Shown here: in pieces, positions 1 through 9,219 of the stretch | How positions within the stretch are numbered: position 1 is the first letter of the stretch | Layout: the number at the start of each line of letters is the position of its first letter | NCBI GenBank assembly: GCA_049999725.1 | Contig: JBNGIS010032472.1 | Coordinates: forward strand, 28,904 to 50,521 | DNA from: Haplomitrium mnioides | Taxonomy: Eukaryota; Marchantiophyta; Haplomitriopsida; Calobryales | Direction: 5' to 3' | DNA length: 21,618 nt | Translations under genes and position numbers: made by a program | Notes under the pieces: generated by a model | Databases searched by the model: none | What the model was told of the DNA's origin: nothing | The model's input: only the letters and a program-made list of their open reading frames with translations

Positions 1-240
1 ACATAATAACTAACAAAATGAAATATTGCATGGATTTAAGAGCTTTATTTTCAAGTTCAAGCAAGAAAGAAGCTTTCTTTTGTAGTTGAAAATCCATTAG
101 CGCAAAGGTTAAAGTAGGTATATTTTAAAAGGTTTCAACAATTAAAAATCTCTAATAATTCAGAGAATCAAAAAGGCAGTAGCTTTAGAGATTTACTTTA
201 GAATACAAACAAGCATTATCTCCAAGATTTTGACCAGAGT
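1..240. other. AT-rich sequence without a recognisable gene
   Basis: No coding pattern or known element was seen. It leads into the tandem array that begins near 241. Confidence 0.4.
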
Positions 241-620
241 CTACCAAACAAAAAGTTTGAGTTCTACAAGAGAGTCTTGAGTGGTGTAGAATCTAAATTC
301 TACATGGTAGTCATTGTATTTGGAAGGTTTTGGGTTGTATATCAAAGTTAGTACGTGTGGAAGGCTTGGAATTCCACACCAAAGTCTATGTGCATGTAGG
401 AATCCAAGCTCAACATTTGAACACTCCTTACCAAAGTCTATGCGCGTATAGGAATCTGAGCTCAACATCTAAACACTCAGCAACAAAGACTATGGTAAAC
501 CTAGGCTTTAAGTTCCACAATAGAGTCTTTATTTGCATGAGGTTTGGACTTGCGCACTAAAGCGTATGTGCCCATAGGGTTCAGACTTCTACATCCGAGT
601 ATAGATGCGCTAAAGGTTTT
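241..620. repeat. Tandem array 1, about 26-base units (52-base higher order)
   Basis: The clearest copies start with AAAG at 381, 433 and 485, exactly 52 bases apart. Each 52-base block appears to be two diverged 26-base units, one reading AAAGTCTATGCGCGTATAGG or close to it, the other beginning AGCTCAACAT. Weaker copies extend down to about 241 and up to about 620, for example GTATGTGCCCATAGGGTTCA near 564. The core TATGCGCGTATAG is close to a palindrome and is shared with the arrays at 4801 and 7900. Short open frames here exist only because the repeat lacks stops, so I do not treat them as genes. Confidence 0.75.
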
Positions 621-1088
621 TTTTTTCCGCAACAAACTCTAATTATGCTTAAGATTCTATTTTCTGATTCACAGTCTAAAAGTAAAATAGGTGAAAGAAT
701 ATAGCTACATTTTGAATCAAAAAATATTTGACAAACCAAATGAAAATAATAATTAATATTTGAGTTTCATTCATAAAAGATAAAAATGAACTTGGAATGT
801 TTAACACTAAAAAGTTCAAAGTGGCATATAAATTCAAGAAATTTCTTGATAACATTCTCTAGTACTTTATAAAATAATAATCTCAAATTACAATATAAAC
901 TAAAAGTATACAATAAACAATGAGGTTCTTAAATGACTTTTGTCACTTGTGTTGACTTCTTTGGATTCAACCTCAAAAGATTTATTAAGATTAACATAGT
1001 ATGCTTTAGTGTTAATAACATTGATTTAATTTTTTTCAAACACATTAAGATTTATTTTTTCTTGTCTTTTGTACTCAAATAGATTTGA
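621..1088. other. AT-rich spacer, no gene seen
   Basis: Homopolymer-rich sequence between array 1 and the minus-strand coding-like segment. I see no motif or repeat that I can name. Confidence 0.4.
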
Positions 1089-1982
1089 TTAAATAGTAGC
1101 TAGAGTGGTTTTTCTCAATTGGTTATTTTGAGTGAGAATAAAATCAAAAAACAAAATCATGATTTGTGTTACATCAAGTACATCAATATATAACTTGGAC
1201 TTGCGTTTCCCTTTTGTTGCTACTATTTTTTTTGGAAAGTATTGTCTAGAAAATACATCCTCAGCCTCACAAACAAACTATTGAACACGTACTCATTTTG
1301 GGTTGGGAGGTTCTTCGTGATCAAATAACAAAACTTTGAAAAAGTTGGCAATCCAAAATGGTTTGCCTGTTGGATTGAGTGATGCAACAACATAAATAAA
1401 CATTCTAGCTTTCACCTCACGTAGGTTGCCAAATTTGTGCATGTATCTGGTGTTATGTGAAAGAGTCCATTCTTGCGGTCTATGTACTCTATCATAGATT
1501 GCTCGAAGTATAGAAAAAGTAAATCCAATTGGAACATCTTTCTTTTCCTGTTGAGTATCAAACTAAGAACCTAGATGAACATTTTTGAGAATCATTACAA
1601 GTGTTTGCTAGTTGTGAAGATGGAAAGGTGAATTTTGCTTTCAAGTACTTGTCTTTTTCTTTCAATAATATAAGCCTAAATCTCTTGTTGGGTAAGAAAA
1701 AAGTCATTCCACCATTGAGTATCAAAATCTATAAAGAACTTGTAGTAGTTCTCACTTATGTTGTCCATTATTGCAAAGACCACTTTGTTTGCGTCAAATT
1801 CTCTTTCTTCCTTTTGAGATCGTTTGATTTTAGAATATGCCTTAAAACATATCAACATTGAACTTTAAATTTCTTTGTCCACTTCAGGTAAGCACTTGTG
1901 GTGACAAATACCATTCAGAGATAGCCAAAATTGATTTGTTGAAAATTATTTGCTCCAAATATTTGTCTTAGAATCACTCAAC
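1089..1982 (-). pseudogene. Unrecognised decayed coding sequence (segment with PFWIA motif)
   Basis: Reading the minus strand from 1562 down to the TAA at 1091-1089 gives 157 codons with only two internal stops (TGA at 1295-1293, TAG at 1280-1278). The peptide is protein-like: it contains DVPIGFTFSILRAIYDRV, then NPTGKPFWIANFFKV, then CEAEDVFSRQYFPK. A second frame from about 1982 to 1676 continues upstream with FWLSLNGICHHKCLPEVDKE and a hydrophilic stretch ending near TQWWNDFFLTQQEI. The two frames differ, so an intron or a frameshift lies between 1562 and 1676. I do not recognise the family. The PFWIA region followed by a VRVQ-F segment faintly recalls chromatin-binding folds such as BAH, but this is a weak impression. 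Confidence 0.5.
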
Positions 1983-2640
1983 TTGAATTTGAATTGTTGA
2001 TTAAAGGTAATATCGTGTATCCTTTGAACTAGAGAGGGACATTGATGTAGAAATAATTTAAAATCCCAAGTTTTCATCAAAAGTGTTACCTAAGGTTTAG
2101 GATTATAAGATAATTTTAGCACTTGCTAAGACTTATAATCATAAAAGATTTGACACATTTCAAATGTTTCAAGAATCTTCTTGGCAAAAAAGAGACTAAG
2201 ATATCCAAATGAAATGGAATTCTTATTCTTTCATGTCGTATTGTTCAATTGAAGATATAAAGTTGGAGGCAATGGCTCTTCAAAGTCACATAATATTCTA
2301 TTGAGTACCATAATTTTCAAATTGGAGTCACTTCTCAAGTTTCTCTAGTTTAAAATGACCCTTAAAGAAAGAGTATGATTGAATATTATGGCACCAACAA
2401 CAAGCACACCTACCAAACAATCTTCATCAATGTTTTTTAGTGGCGAATGCTAGTGGAGAATAGTTGTTTTCTCGTGATCAATTCAATTCACAATTCCCAA
2501 GTACTTTCACCATCGACATAACATTTTATTCGATGGTTTGCAAGTTTTGTTCTCTCTTGTATTTGTTCATCACAATGAAGAAACAATTGACAATTATAAT
2601 TCACTCCATCATCACAAAGCACTAAAGAGATAAAAATATT
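1983..2640 (-). pseudogene. Coding-like minus-strand segments, unrecognised
   Basis: Two stretches look translated once. From 2622 downward the minus strand reads VLCDDGVNYNCQLFLHCDEQ and continues about 42 codons to a stop after YVDGESTWEL, then goes on in frame. Around 2230-2320 it reads IMVLNRILCDFEEPLPPTLY. Stops and frame changes separate them. They may be further exons or eroded parts of the same gene as 1089-1982, since strand and style agree. No family was recognised. Confidence 0.3.
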
Positions 2641-3844
2641 TCAGTAAAACATGTCTTGATGTTTCAAATTTCAAAATCTAACCTAAGACACTAAAAATAT
2701 TCAAATCAGCTTTAACAAATGTTTGGATCATTAGAGGTGAAATTTTTTAAAAAGAGTAAAATTTTACTTTAGTTAATTTAAATATAGGAGAATTTGAATA
2801 ACATTCACAATAAGTACTTGTCTTTGACTTGAAAAAAACAAAAGTTTTGAGAGGAGAAAAACAAGATTTGCGCTATTCGGATTACAAATTGGAACTTCAA
2901 TTTCAATGCTATCTTAGGCTCTATTCTTGCATAAGATTCAAAAACACAATAACTGATCTGATACGCACATGTAACTAATCGTATGTACTCAAAGGGTCAA
3001 AAACAACAACATCAATATCTTGGTTTGCCTTGACTGTTGTTGCGACTAGATTTGAAAGAAACAAAAACAAAACCTATGTGTGCATAGGAATTGCAAGCAA
3101 TATAAAAAATCCATAGTATTATTTATCTAGCAGAAGGCTTTGAATTGAAAGCAATACTAGCAAAACCTGGTGTATACTTAAGGTCACAACCAATAAGCAA
3201 TTTTCTCATTATTTTTCACTCTCGATGTGCTTTGGACTCAAAGTAAAAACAACATACCCTATACGAGCATAGAATCTATCCTCACAACTCCAATTGCTAA
3301 GGTTTATATCAATGTAACCTCGTTTGTGAAACAACTTAACATAAAAATATCTTGTTGGACTTAGTTGAGAAATCATAACATCTCTAGAACAAAGCTTTGT
3401 TTCTCATAAAAAGAACATTATAATAACTATAGGTTTCAAAAGAGAAAAAACTTATTATCTTTGTCAGACTCCAAGACGAATTTTTCTCGTAATGATTTTA
3501 TTTCTTTATAGATTTTACTAACATCAAATTTATTGCCTTGCGGAATTTTAACATTTGCAAAATGAGTTCTCTAATGTTTTGTAAAACCAAAAAAACTAAC
3601 AATGCCAACCGAGATCTTTCTCTTTCAAATAAGTTGTGTAGTAGTTATAAACTTCATATTTTGTAAAATTATCATGCAAGTTATAAACTTTGTGAGTGGA
3701 CATTCTCTCACAATGTCTCTAGAAACAATTGTCCATCCATTCACACACGAATACTCCTCTAGTAGATAATTCTCTATTTCCAAAAATGCCTCTAAGATCT
3801 ACATTTTTGAGATTTTAAATCCTTTGGATTCTATCATTTCCTAC
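2641..3844. other. Mostly unassigned; single copies of the palindromic repeat unit
   Basis: Single degenerate copies of the unit seen in the arrays occur near 3073 (CCTATGTGTGCATAGGAATT) and near 3258 (CCCTATACGAGCATAGAATC). Part of the minus strand between about 3640 and 3760 reads as short coding-like pieces, but stops are frequent and I cannot define a gene. Confidence 0.4.
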
Positions 3845-4804
3845 TCATATTATTAGTTTGAGGGCTCTTCTATAGACGATGGTGCCGTTAGGTAGAGTGA
3901 GCCGATTGTCAACATCAAAGTCTTTTCTTGGTATTCCCTCACTTCAATGTGATATCTTGATTCTTCATGCTTTGTTGAAAATATGTTTCTCTCATACTTT
4001 AAAAAAAATATGTTTATCAGAAGGACAAACAATTATTTTGACAACATAAAATTCTCCTCAATTTCAGAATTGATGTCAAATCGAGTTATTTTTTTTCACA
4101 AAGCTCTCATCATGATGGATTTTTGGCAAAGAATTTTCACGAAAAGTGTTTACCCATTTGGGTTTTGGCCGAGACAAAGAAATGTTATGTCTTGCCAATC
4201 GATTCGGTCCATAGGCACATCCAACCATCAGATATAATTCATTGTGTTAAAGATCTTAAGCATCATCGATAACATTGTTTATTCTTTTGAAATAAGTTTT
4301 AGATTGATGTGGACCACCTTGAGGATTGGGAGAACTAGACCACGCCAAAATAAAATCTTCATCAGTATCTCAATCATTAGGAAAATGTTTTTGTAAGATA
4401 ATTGGTGTCATTTGCGATAACTCTAATGAAATGTTGATCGATTGAGACTCTTTGCTAGAATCATTTCCTAAACTTTCGTCTGAAGATTCATCCAAATGAT
4501 TTTGGTTTCCAAAAGATCTCCCAATCTCGTTCAAAGGTCCAACTTGATAAGAAATCACTCATTGTTTGAGTGGTGCCATCGGTGACAGTGAATCATCTCC
4601 AAAATTGAAACAATCATCTGATTCTATGGTTTTTGCATTTTCAACAAACATATTTGGATTTTGCATTATGATTGTCATCTGATAAGGACAAAGAAAGGTC
4701 CACAACCATTTGGAAATTCTGACTTTAATTTCTTTTTGTTGATTTGTTGGAGTAATCGAAAGAAAGATTAAACTTTGACCACTTGACCGGCAATAAAGAT
4801 CCAC
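3845..4804 (-). pseudogene. Unrecognised decayed coding sequence upstream on the same strand
   Basis: One minus-strand frame runs from 4804 to about 4075, roughly 243 codons, with only about four stops before its end (the first is TGA at 4561-4559). Uniform chance would give about eleven. The composition is protein-like: a serine- and acid-rich segment (HLDESSDESLGNDSSKES, near 4435-4490), then AWSSSPNPQGGPHQSKTYF near 4290-4345, then MVGCAYGPNRLARHNISLS and PKPKWVNTF near 4140-4235. A frame change leads to GIPRKDFDVDNRLTLPNGTI near 3870-3940. No domain was recognised. It could be the 5' part of the broken gene at 1089-2640, or a mobile-element gene. Confidence 0.4.
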
Positions 4805-4980
4805 TGCGTGCAGAAGGTTGAGTCTTGGATCCTATGCAAGCATTAGGTTCTCTCTTTGATCTTTTGTGCGCAAGTTGTTCACTCCTTGTTCTTATACATG
4901 CAATAGGTTCACTCCTTGACCACATGCGTGCATAGGGTTCAATCCCTAATCCTATATGCGCATATGATTCACTTGTTCAA
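4801..4980. repeat. Tandem array 2, six units of exactly 30 bases
   Basis: Units start at 4801, 4831, 4861, 4891, 4921 and 4951. Each has a near-palindromic core (for example CCTATGCAAGCATTAGG, CACATGCGTGCATAGGG, CCTATATGCGCATATG) followed by GTTCA-like sequence. On the minus strand the phase gives a 10-residue periodic peptide with pieces such as SEPIACIRTR, SEQLAHKRSK and REPNACIGSK. That frame differs from the one below 4804. The unit shares CATAGGGTTCA with array 1 near 574, in the same orientation. Confidence 0.85.
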
Positions 4981-5460
4981 TCTTCCTCTGCCGACGTATC
5001 TGATTCAACAACATCCATCTTTTCTTTCTCAAAATACTCTCCATTACACTTGACACTTTAGGTATTCCAATGCTTACCTCCTCAGAATAGGAGTTTGAAA
5101 CTATCTTTAACTGCAGCCTAAAAGCAACACTTTTCTACAAACATGAATCTTAAAATTCTAGCCTCTTCTTGCATTTCAAAACTCTAGCCATTGAAAAAGT
5201 ATAATGAAAAATAAGAAATTTGAGGAAAGTGTTTTAACAAATATTCTTAATTCTTGCTGGCATACCCAAAAGATGTGTTTTTGAAGAACATTTCACAAAA
5301 CAACAAAATTGTGAAATTTTTGTGAAGGAAATGAAAAAAAGAAATTGGAAAGATGAAAATGTGCAATGCTTCATATACTGACCCTTTTGTTTGCACCATG
5401 CAAACCTACGTGTCAAGAGCGTTGTGACTCAATTTTTTGCGAGAAAATGTATTTTTTGAA
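4981..5460. other. Spacer without a recognisable gene
   Basis: Only short frames are present, for example on the minus strand at 5234-5416, with Phe/Ser-rich composition expected from AT-rich DNA. I see no family signature. Confidence 0.4.
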
Positions 5461-5467
5461 ATTTGAG

Positions 5468-5475
5468 TATAAAAA
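5468..5475 (+). promoter_or_regulatory. Candidate TATA box
   Basis: TATAAAAA lies about 185 bases upstream of the ATG at 5653, with T-rich leader-like sequence between them. It may belong to an LTR or to a lost gene. AT-rich DNA gives such matches by chance. Confidence 0.3.
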
Positions 5476-5652
5476 CCTGACAATAAAAAGTTTCTTTCTA
5501 TTATCGCGAGTTTACTTTATGGGTTTTGATTTCTTGTTGTAGTCATTTCACATTTTCTTGTGATTTAGCCATTTTGTGACTTCCATTCTTTGTGAACTTT
5601 TTTTTCATACAATTTTTGCCTCTTATTTTTACTATTTCACACTTTGGAGAAA

Positions 5653-5718
5653 ATGGAATCACATGCTAATGCTTCCAAACCAGCTCAACCAAAGGCTTCT
5701 TGGTATTTGGATGTTTGA
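5653..5718 (+). pseudogene. Short 21-residue reading frame, possible start of a lost gene
   Basis: The ATG in GAAAATGGAATC opens a frame that begins MESHANASKPAQPKASWY and stops at a TGA at 5716-5718. The polar N-terminus and the TATA-plus-leader arrangement resemble a gene start. Downstream, 5720-6240 has protein-like pieces in shifting frames, for example GASIEILLQRDEAKRYLHQ near 5930-5985, but no family was recognised. Confidence 0.25.
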
Positions 5719-6299
5719 AGTCTCTTGAGCCACAAAAACTAGCCTACAAATGGCTAGTTTGTTGTAGAACTATAAAAGACATCGACTATCACCTTTATCT
5801 TTTTCACGACGAAGGTGAAAATTTCAATATGGGCATATTGGTCCAAATTACCATGATTTGAGAGGGGAACAGAGCCCACATGGGGCTGGTTGTGTAGTCA
5901 AACACATCAATTGCGCTCTTCAAGGCGCATCCATAGAGATTCTACTTCAACGAGATGAAGCCAAGAGATATCTTCACCAAAGATTTGGAGTTGGCTTTCA
6001 TTGATGGCAATATAAGATTAAGAAGATTTTTTTATTCATAAGAAAATTTCTATTGCGAAACATCGTTCCCATGTACTTTGGACTAGGGAGTCTATCTGCA
6101 CATGGGCTTGAGAGTCCATGCTTGTTTGCACTCATGTAGAAGAACTCAAAGACTAAATCCAAATGAGTAAGAGTTCATATGAAGCTGTAATAGAGTTCTT
6201 CAACCAAATGTTAATAAGGCAAGCAAAAGCCAAGCAACCAAAGAGCCCAAGTAATTTGAGAGGACCTCCAGAATGAGAAGTGGGGCTATGAAGTCCTTT
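5719..6299. other. Possible eroded coding sequence, frames broken
   Basis: Plus-strand frames change every 20-60 codons. The sequence between about 5840 and 6000 is less AT-rich than its surroundings and lacks stops in one frame, but no domain could be assigned. Confidence 0.25.
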
Positions 6300-6575
6300 T
6301 AGTTATACAAGAGAAAAAAGTGTCATTCCTCTTTCTTCACTTACAAGTCACTTCTAATTTCAACCCTAGAATTGATCACTTAGAAGTCACTTCCAATTTC
6401 AACCCTAAAATTGATCACTAGAAGTCAATTCTAATTTCAACCCTAAAAGCTCTAAAAGTAACTTTGAAGACAAGTAATTTTACCTCAATTCAACTCTAAA
6501 AATAACCCTCTACCACTTCCTTCACTCCTCTCTATTTTTTTATAAGTAGTATAACATCATGCTTGTACTATTACA
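6300..6575 (-). mobile_element. Putative 3' LTR of the minus-strand Ty3/gypsy element
   Basis: Past the chromodomain stop at 6591-6589 the minus strand reads a purine-rich AAGGTGGGAATTA (6588-6576), then TGTAATAG from 6575. This is the arrangement expected of a polypurine tract followed by a TG-starting LTR. A TATAAAAAAATAG box follows at about 6546-6532. I could not find the LTR end or a matching 5' copy, so the lower limit is a guess. Confidence 0.35.
6341..6450. repeat. Direct repeat, 38-39-base unit, about 2.7 copies
   Basis: AGTCA starts copies at 6346, 6385 and 6423. Each copy contains AATTTCAACCCTA followed by ATTGATCACT. The third copy lacks the end of the unit. The repeat lies inside the putative LTR. 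Confidence 0.8.
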
Positions 6576-6588
6576 TAATTCCCACCTT

Positions 6589-7110
6589 CTAATCGATGAT
6601 GTTCTCGTCATAATCAACAATTTCAAATAATCGAATAGCTTCTTGAGCATTCTCAAGATTAGAACATTGTTTCCAAGTAACATCACAAAGCATATATCCC
6701 TTCCACAAAATTTTATATTGAACTTGAGGATGTTGCTCATGTTTGAGGACTCGCCTAGCCAAAATGGAATCCATCTCATATTCTTTATGATCATCAAGAA
6801 CAATAGATGGAAGAGGAATATGTACACAATTCGGAAAAGAAGATGGACTAGAAACAAAAGGTTTAAGTTTAGATACATGGAATACATGATGAATCTTCAT
6901 ATAGAAAGGAAGATCAAGTTTGTATGCAATGGGAGAAATAACTTGATAAATTTAAAATGGACCAATCCAAGTTGGAGATAACTTACAGACTTGAGTATCT
7001 AAAGAAAAAGGAAGATCATGAGTAGAAAGCATAACTTGGTCACCTAAAACATAAGAAAAATCACAACAATGTTTATGAGCATATTTGTTTTGCTGATTTT
7101 GAGCAAGAGG
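6589..7110 (-). pseudogene. Ty3/gypsy integrase C-terminal part: GPF module and chromodomain
   Basis: The minus strand from about 7110 down to the TAG at 6591-6589 is one frame with a single stop, just after WIGPF. It gives the linker with LGDQVMLSTHDLPF, the GPY/F-type module (KLSPTWIGPF), then FHVSKLKPF, and finally a chromodomain with ILWKGY and VTWKQCSNLENAQEAI. Chromodomains at the integrase C-terminus mark the chromovirus branch of Ty3/gypsy elements, where they help direct insertion into heterochromatin. The other minus frame over 6540-6887 is a shadow. Confidence 0.9.
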
Positions 7111-7142
7111 TTATTTCTAACATGTATCTTTGGTCGTAACTG

Positions 7143-7905
7143 TCATTCATTGTGAGAATATGGGCCTTTTTTTGGAGAAAGACCAATGTACACATAACAA
7201 TTGCTGAGTGATAGCGTGGGATTTTTTGCTTCGTATTTGGTGATTAAAATAACAAAATGGTTTTTGGCATCTTGCAAAGAGGAAGATAAATGAGACAAAA
7301 AGGTAAAAAGACTTGGAACATTGGAAGAGGAAGGAGAAAACAAACCATCATGAACAAGAAGATGTTGACCAGATTTAAGAAAGAAAGGAGAAAATCTAGT
7401 ACTTGCTTGCTTGAAGTTGTTGTATGCAAATTCCACAACCGGTAAGAAACTATCCCAATCCGTGTAATAAATGTTGATAATCATGTGAAACATATCCTCC
7501 ACAGTATGATTTGTGCATTTGGTTTTCCCATCTATTTGAGGATGATAAGCCATGTATATAGATAGCTTGGTACTAAAAAATGTGAACAACTCTCGTCATA
7601 ACTTTCTAGTGAATCGTAGATCTCTATCAGATATTAACACCATTCGCCTTCCATTTTATTGGAAGACTATATCAAAGTAAATCTTCACCAATTGTGGAGC
7701 ATCCACCACATCCATTGTCGGTGCTAGATGAATTTGTTTGCTTAGCTTATCTACAAACACCATGATGGCAGTAAACCCACAAAGCGTGGTTGGAAGCAAA
7801 ATGACAAGATCTCAACTTACATGTTTTGACTAAGCAATAGGAATAGGTAGTGGTTGAAGAAGGCAAGCTAGTTTGTGATTTGAAGTCTTGTTTTGGAAGG
7901 TTGAA
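7143..7905 (-). pseudogene. Ty3/gypsy integrase core, broken, catalytic Glu replaced by Lys
   Basis: Integrase joins retroelement cDNA to host DNA using an RNase H-like fold and a D,D-35-E triad. The first Asp is in DLVILLP at 7811-7809. The second is in SDRDL at 7628-7626. The expected Glu, 36 codons further on, is Lys at 7520-7518 in YHPQIDGKTKCTN. The frame 7589-7143 is open and includes EFAYNNFKQASTRFSPFFL. Upstream, in the same phase, are stops and the segment FQNKTSNHKLACLLQPLP near 7850-7900, where a zinc-finger Cys seems changed to Phe. The rest of the N-terminal zinc finger is missing, and the array at 7900 begins there. RT, RNase H, protease and gag of this element are absent. Confidence 0.9.
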
Positions 7906-8190
7906 GCTCTTATGCGTAGGAACTTTGAGCTAGAACCCTAAAGTGTAGATGCAAAAGGATTGATGAAGCAAAAGTGTGAAAAGACTGCTAAAGTCCATAC
8001 ACATATAAACTACTGAAGCTCGTGTGTGTAGAGAAAGCTAAAGCCTAAGCAAGCTTGATTTGATAAGTCTCATGCGCGCATAGACAATTAAAGCCAACGC
8101 CCGCTTGGACAACTAAAGCCCATGCGCGCATAGACAACTAGAGCCCAAACAAGCATGGACTGTTGAGTACTTGGATGCAAGGATTGTCGA
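7900..8190. repeat. Tandem array 3, 25-base units with ATGCGCGCAT core
   Basis: Regular 25-base units start at 8040, 8065, 8090, 8115, 8140 and 8165. The best is AAAGCCCATGCGCGCATAG plus ACAACT at 8115-8139. The copies at 8065 and 8115 hold the perfect palindrome ATGCGCGCAT. Less regular units reach back to about 7900. The unit start AAAG and the core match array 1 in the same orientation. Confidence 0.85.
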
Positions 8191-8944
8191 AGCTTTTCTA
8201 GGTAAAGACTTCAAAAACTCATGATTAAAGAAAACTTGAACATAAATCGAAAGAAAAGGAAAGGAAGCTTCCATGCTAGCATAGACTTTGTTGCTAATTT
8301 TAACGAAAACTAGTACGTTTATTTCAATAATAATTTTGCAAAAGAATTTGAGTTGTAAAGAAAATACTTCATAAATTGGATTTGAATACAACAAGAATGA
8401 AGACGAATCAAATAATATTTTGTGAAAAAATACTTTATTATTTATAGAAATGTTACACTTTGTAGGGGCTTGCAAGAGACTAGGGTAAGGAGCCCTTTAG
8501 AAGGTGGGAAGAGAGAGCGAGAATAGAGAGAGAGGACACATGTTCTTATCTTGTCGTTGTGTTGTAGTATATCTGCAATTATCTTCTACATGGATTTTAT
8601 CTCAACTAGGGAGAGTCTTCTTGCGGGCGACGCTACATACGTAGATGGCAAATAAGATTTGTTTTGGAAAGTGAATGCAAGACAATCGTAAGACTTCAAA
8701 TATCTAAATCCTTTTGGCATCTTGGATGTACCTAACTAAGTGGAAGGGGATTCCACTTACGATACAGTGGGTGAGGGGGTGAAGGTCTAGGGAGCTATCT
8801 TGGAAGGATGCAAGTGGATGGGTTCTAGTGGGAGCACGAGTACAAGGGTCGAGAAGTTATTCACGACATGGGAATCTGTTTTTCAAAAGTACTCCAACAG
8901 GTCTGGGAAGATACAATGTGAGTCTGATAGATTTGGGTTATGAT
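8191..8944. other. Unassigned; minus-strand promoter-like or LTR-like segment inside
   Basis: The minus strand carries a pyrimidine-rich CTCTCGCTCTCTC stretch (around 8508-8530), then CTATAAATAA. This resembles the promoter part of a plant LTR or gene. The open frame at 8475-8113 on the minus strand runs through array 3 and matches nothing I know, so I do not call it a gene. From 8560 to 8944 I see nothing nameable. Confidence 0.35.
8438..8447 (-). promoter_or_regulatory. Candidate TATA box, minus strand
   Basis: CTATAAATAA on the minus strand, in a CT-rich context typical of plant core promoters, lies upstream of array 3 and the broken integrase. It could be a remnant of an LTR promoter. 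This is an inference from the motif alone. Confidence 0.35.
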
Positions 8945-9219
8945 GAAACAACGACTTTGATAGGGTTGTAGACGAAACAATATCTCAGTTGGGTATTAGA
9001 TATGGGCAAAATAAGGATTCTGAAGAATTAGCTACGGATGTAAATGGCGACGCCAATATTATAGATAACTGGTGGAATAGGGACTTTGATATTTTGGATA
9101 TGGATGAAATGGCAATTTTGATGGAATGGAAGTACCACCGGATAAAGCTAGGGATCAGGGGATATAGAGAAGGACCGATACGTAGGCTAAATCTGCGTGG
9201 AAGTCATTGGCAATAAAAA
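8945..9219 (+). CDS. Unrecognised open segment, possible gene or element fragment
   Basis: About 90 codons stay open from just after the paired TGA codons near 8940 to the TAA at 9217-9219. The peptide is hydrophilic and non-repetitive, with NGDANIIDNWWNRDFDI and MAILMEWKYHRIKLGIRGY, ending GPIRRLNLRGSHWQ. Its composition is more protein-like than the surrounding spacer. An in-frame ATG-like start is not convincing (the first start-like codon, 8989, is TTG), so it is probably an internal fragment. No family was recognised. Confidence 0.25.

Noticed and set aside
6540-6887. Minus-strand 115-codon frame
   Set aside because: It overlaps the chromodomain frame, which has clear family motifs. It is a shadow with Leu/Phe-rich composition.
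241-8190. CRISPR array from the regular repeats
   Set aside because: Units are directly adjacent and degenerate, with no constant repeat and unique spacer pattern, and the setting is a plant-type nuclear genome.
8113-8475. Minus-strand 120-codon frame as a gene
   Set aside because: It runs through array 3 and AT-rich DNA, has no motif, and its length is explained by the lack of stops in the repeat.
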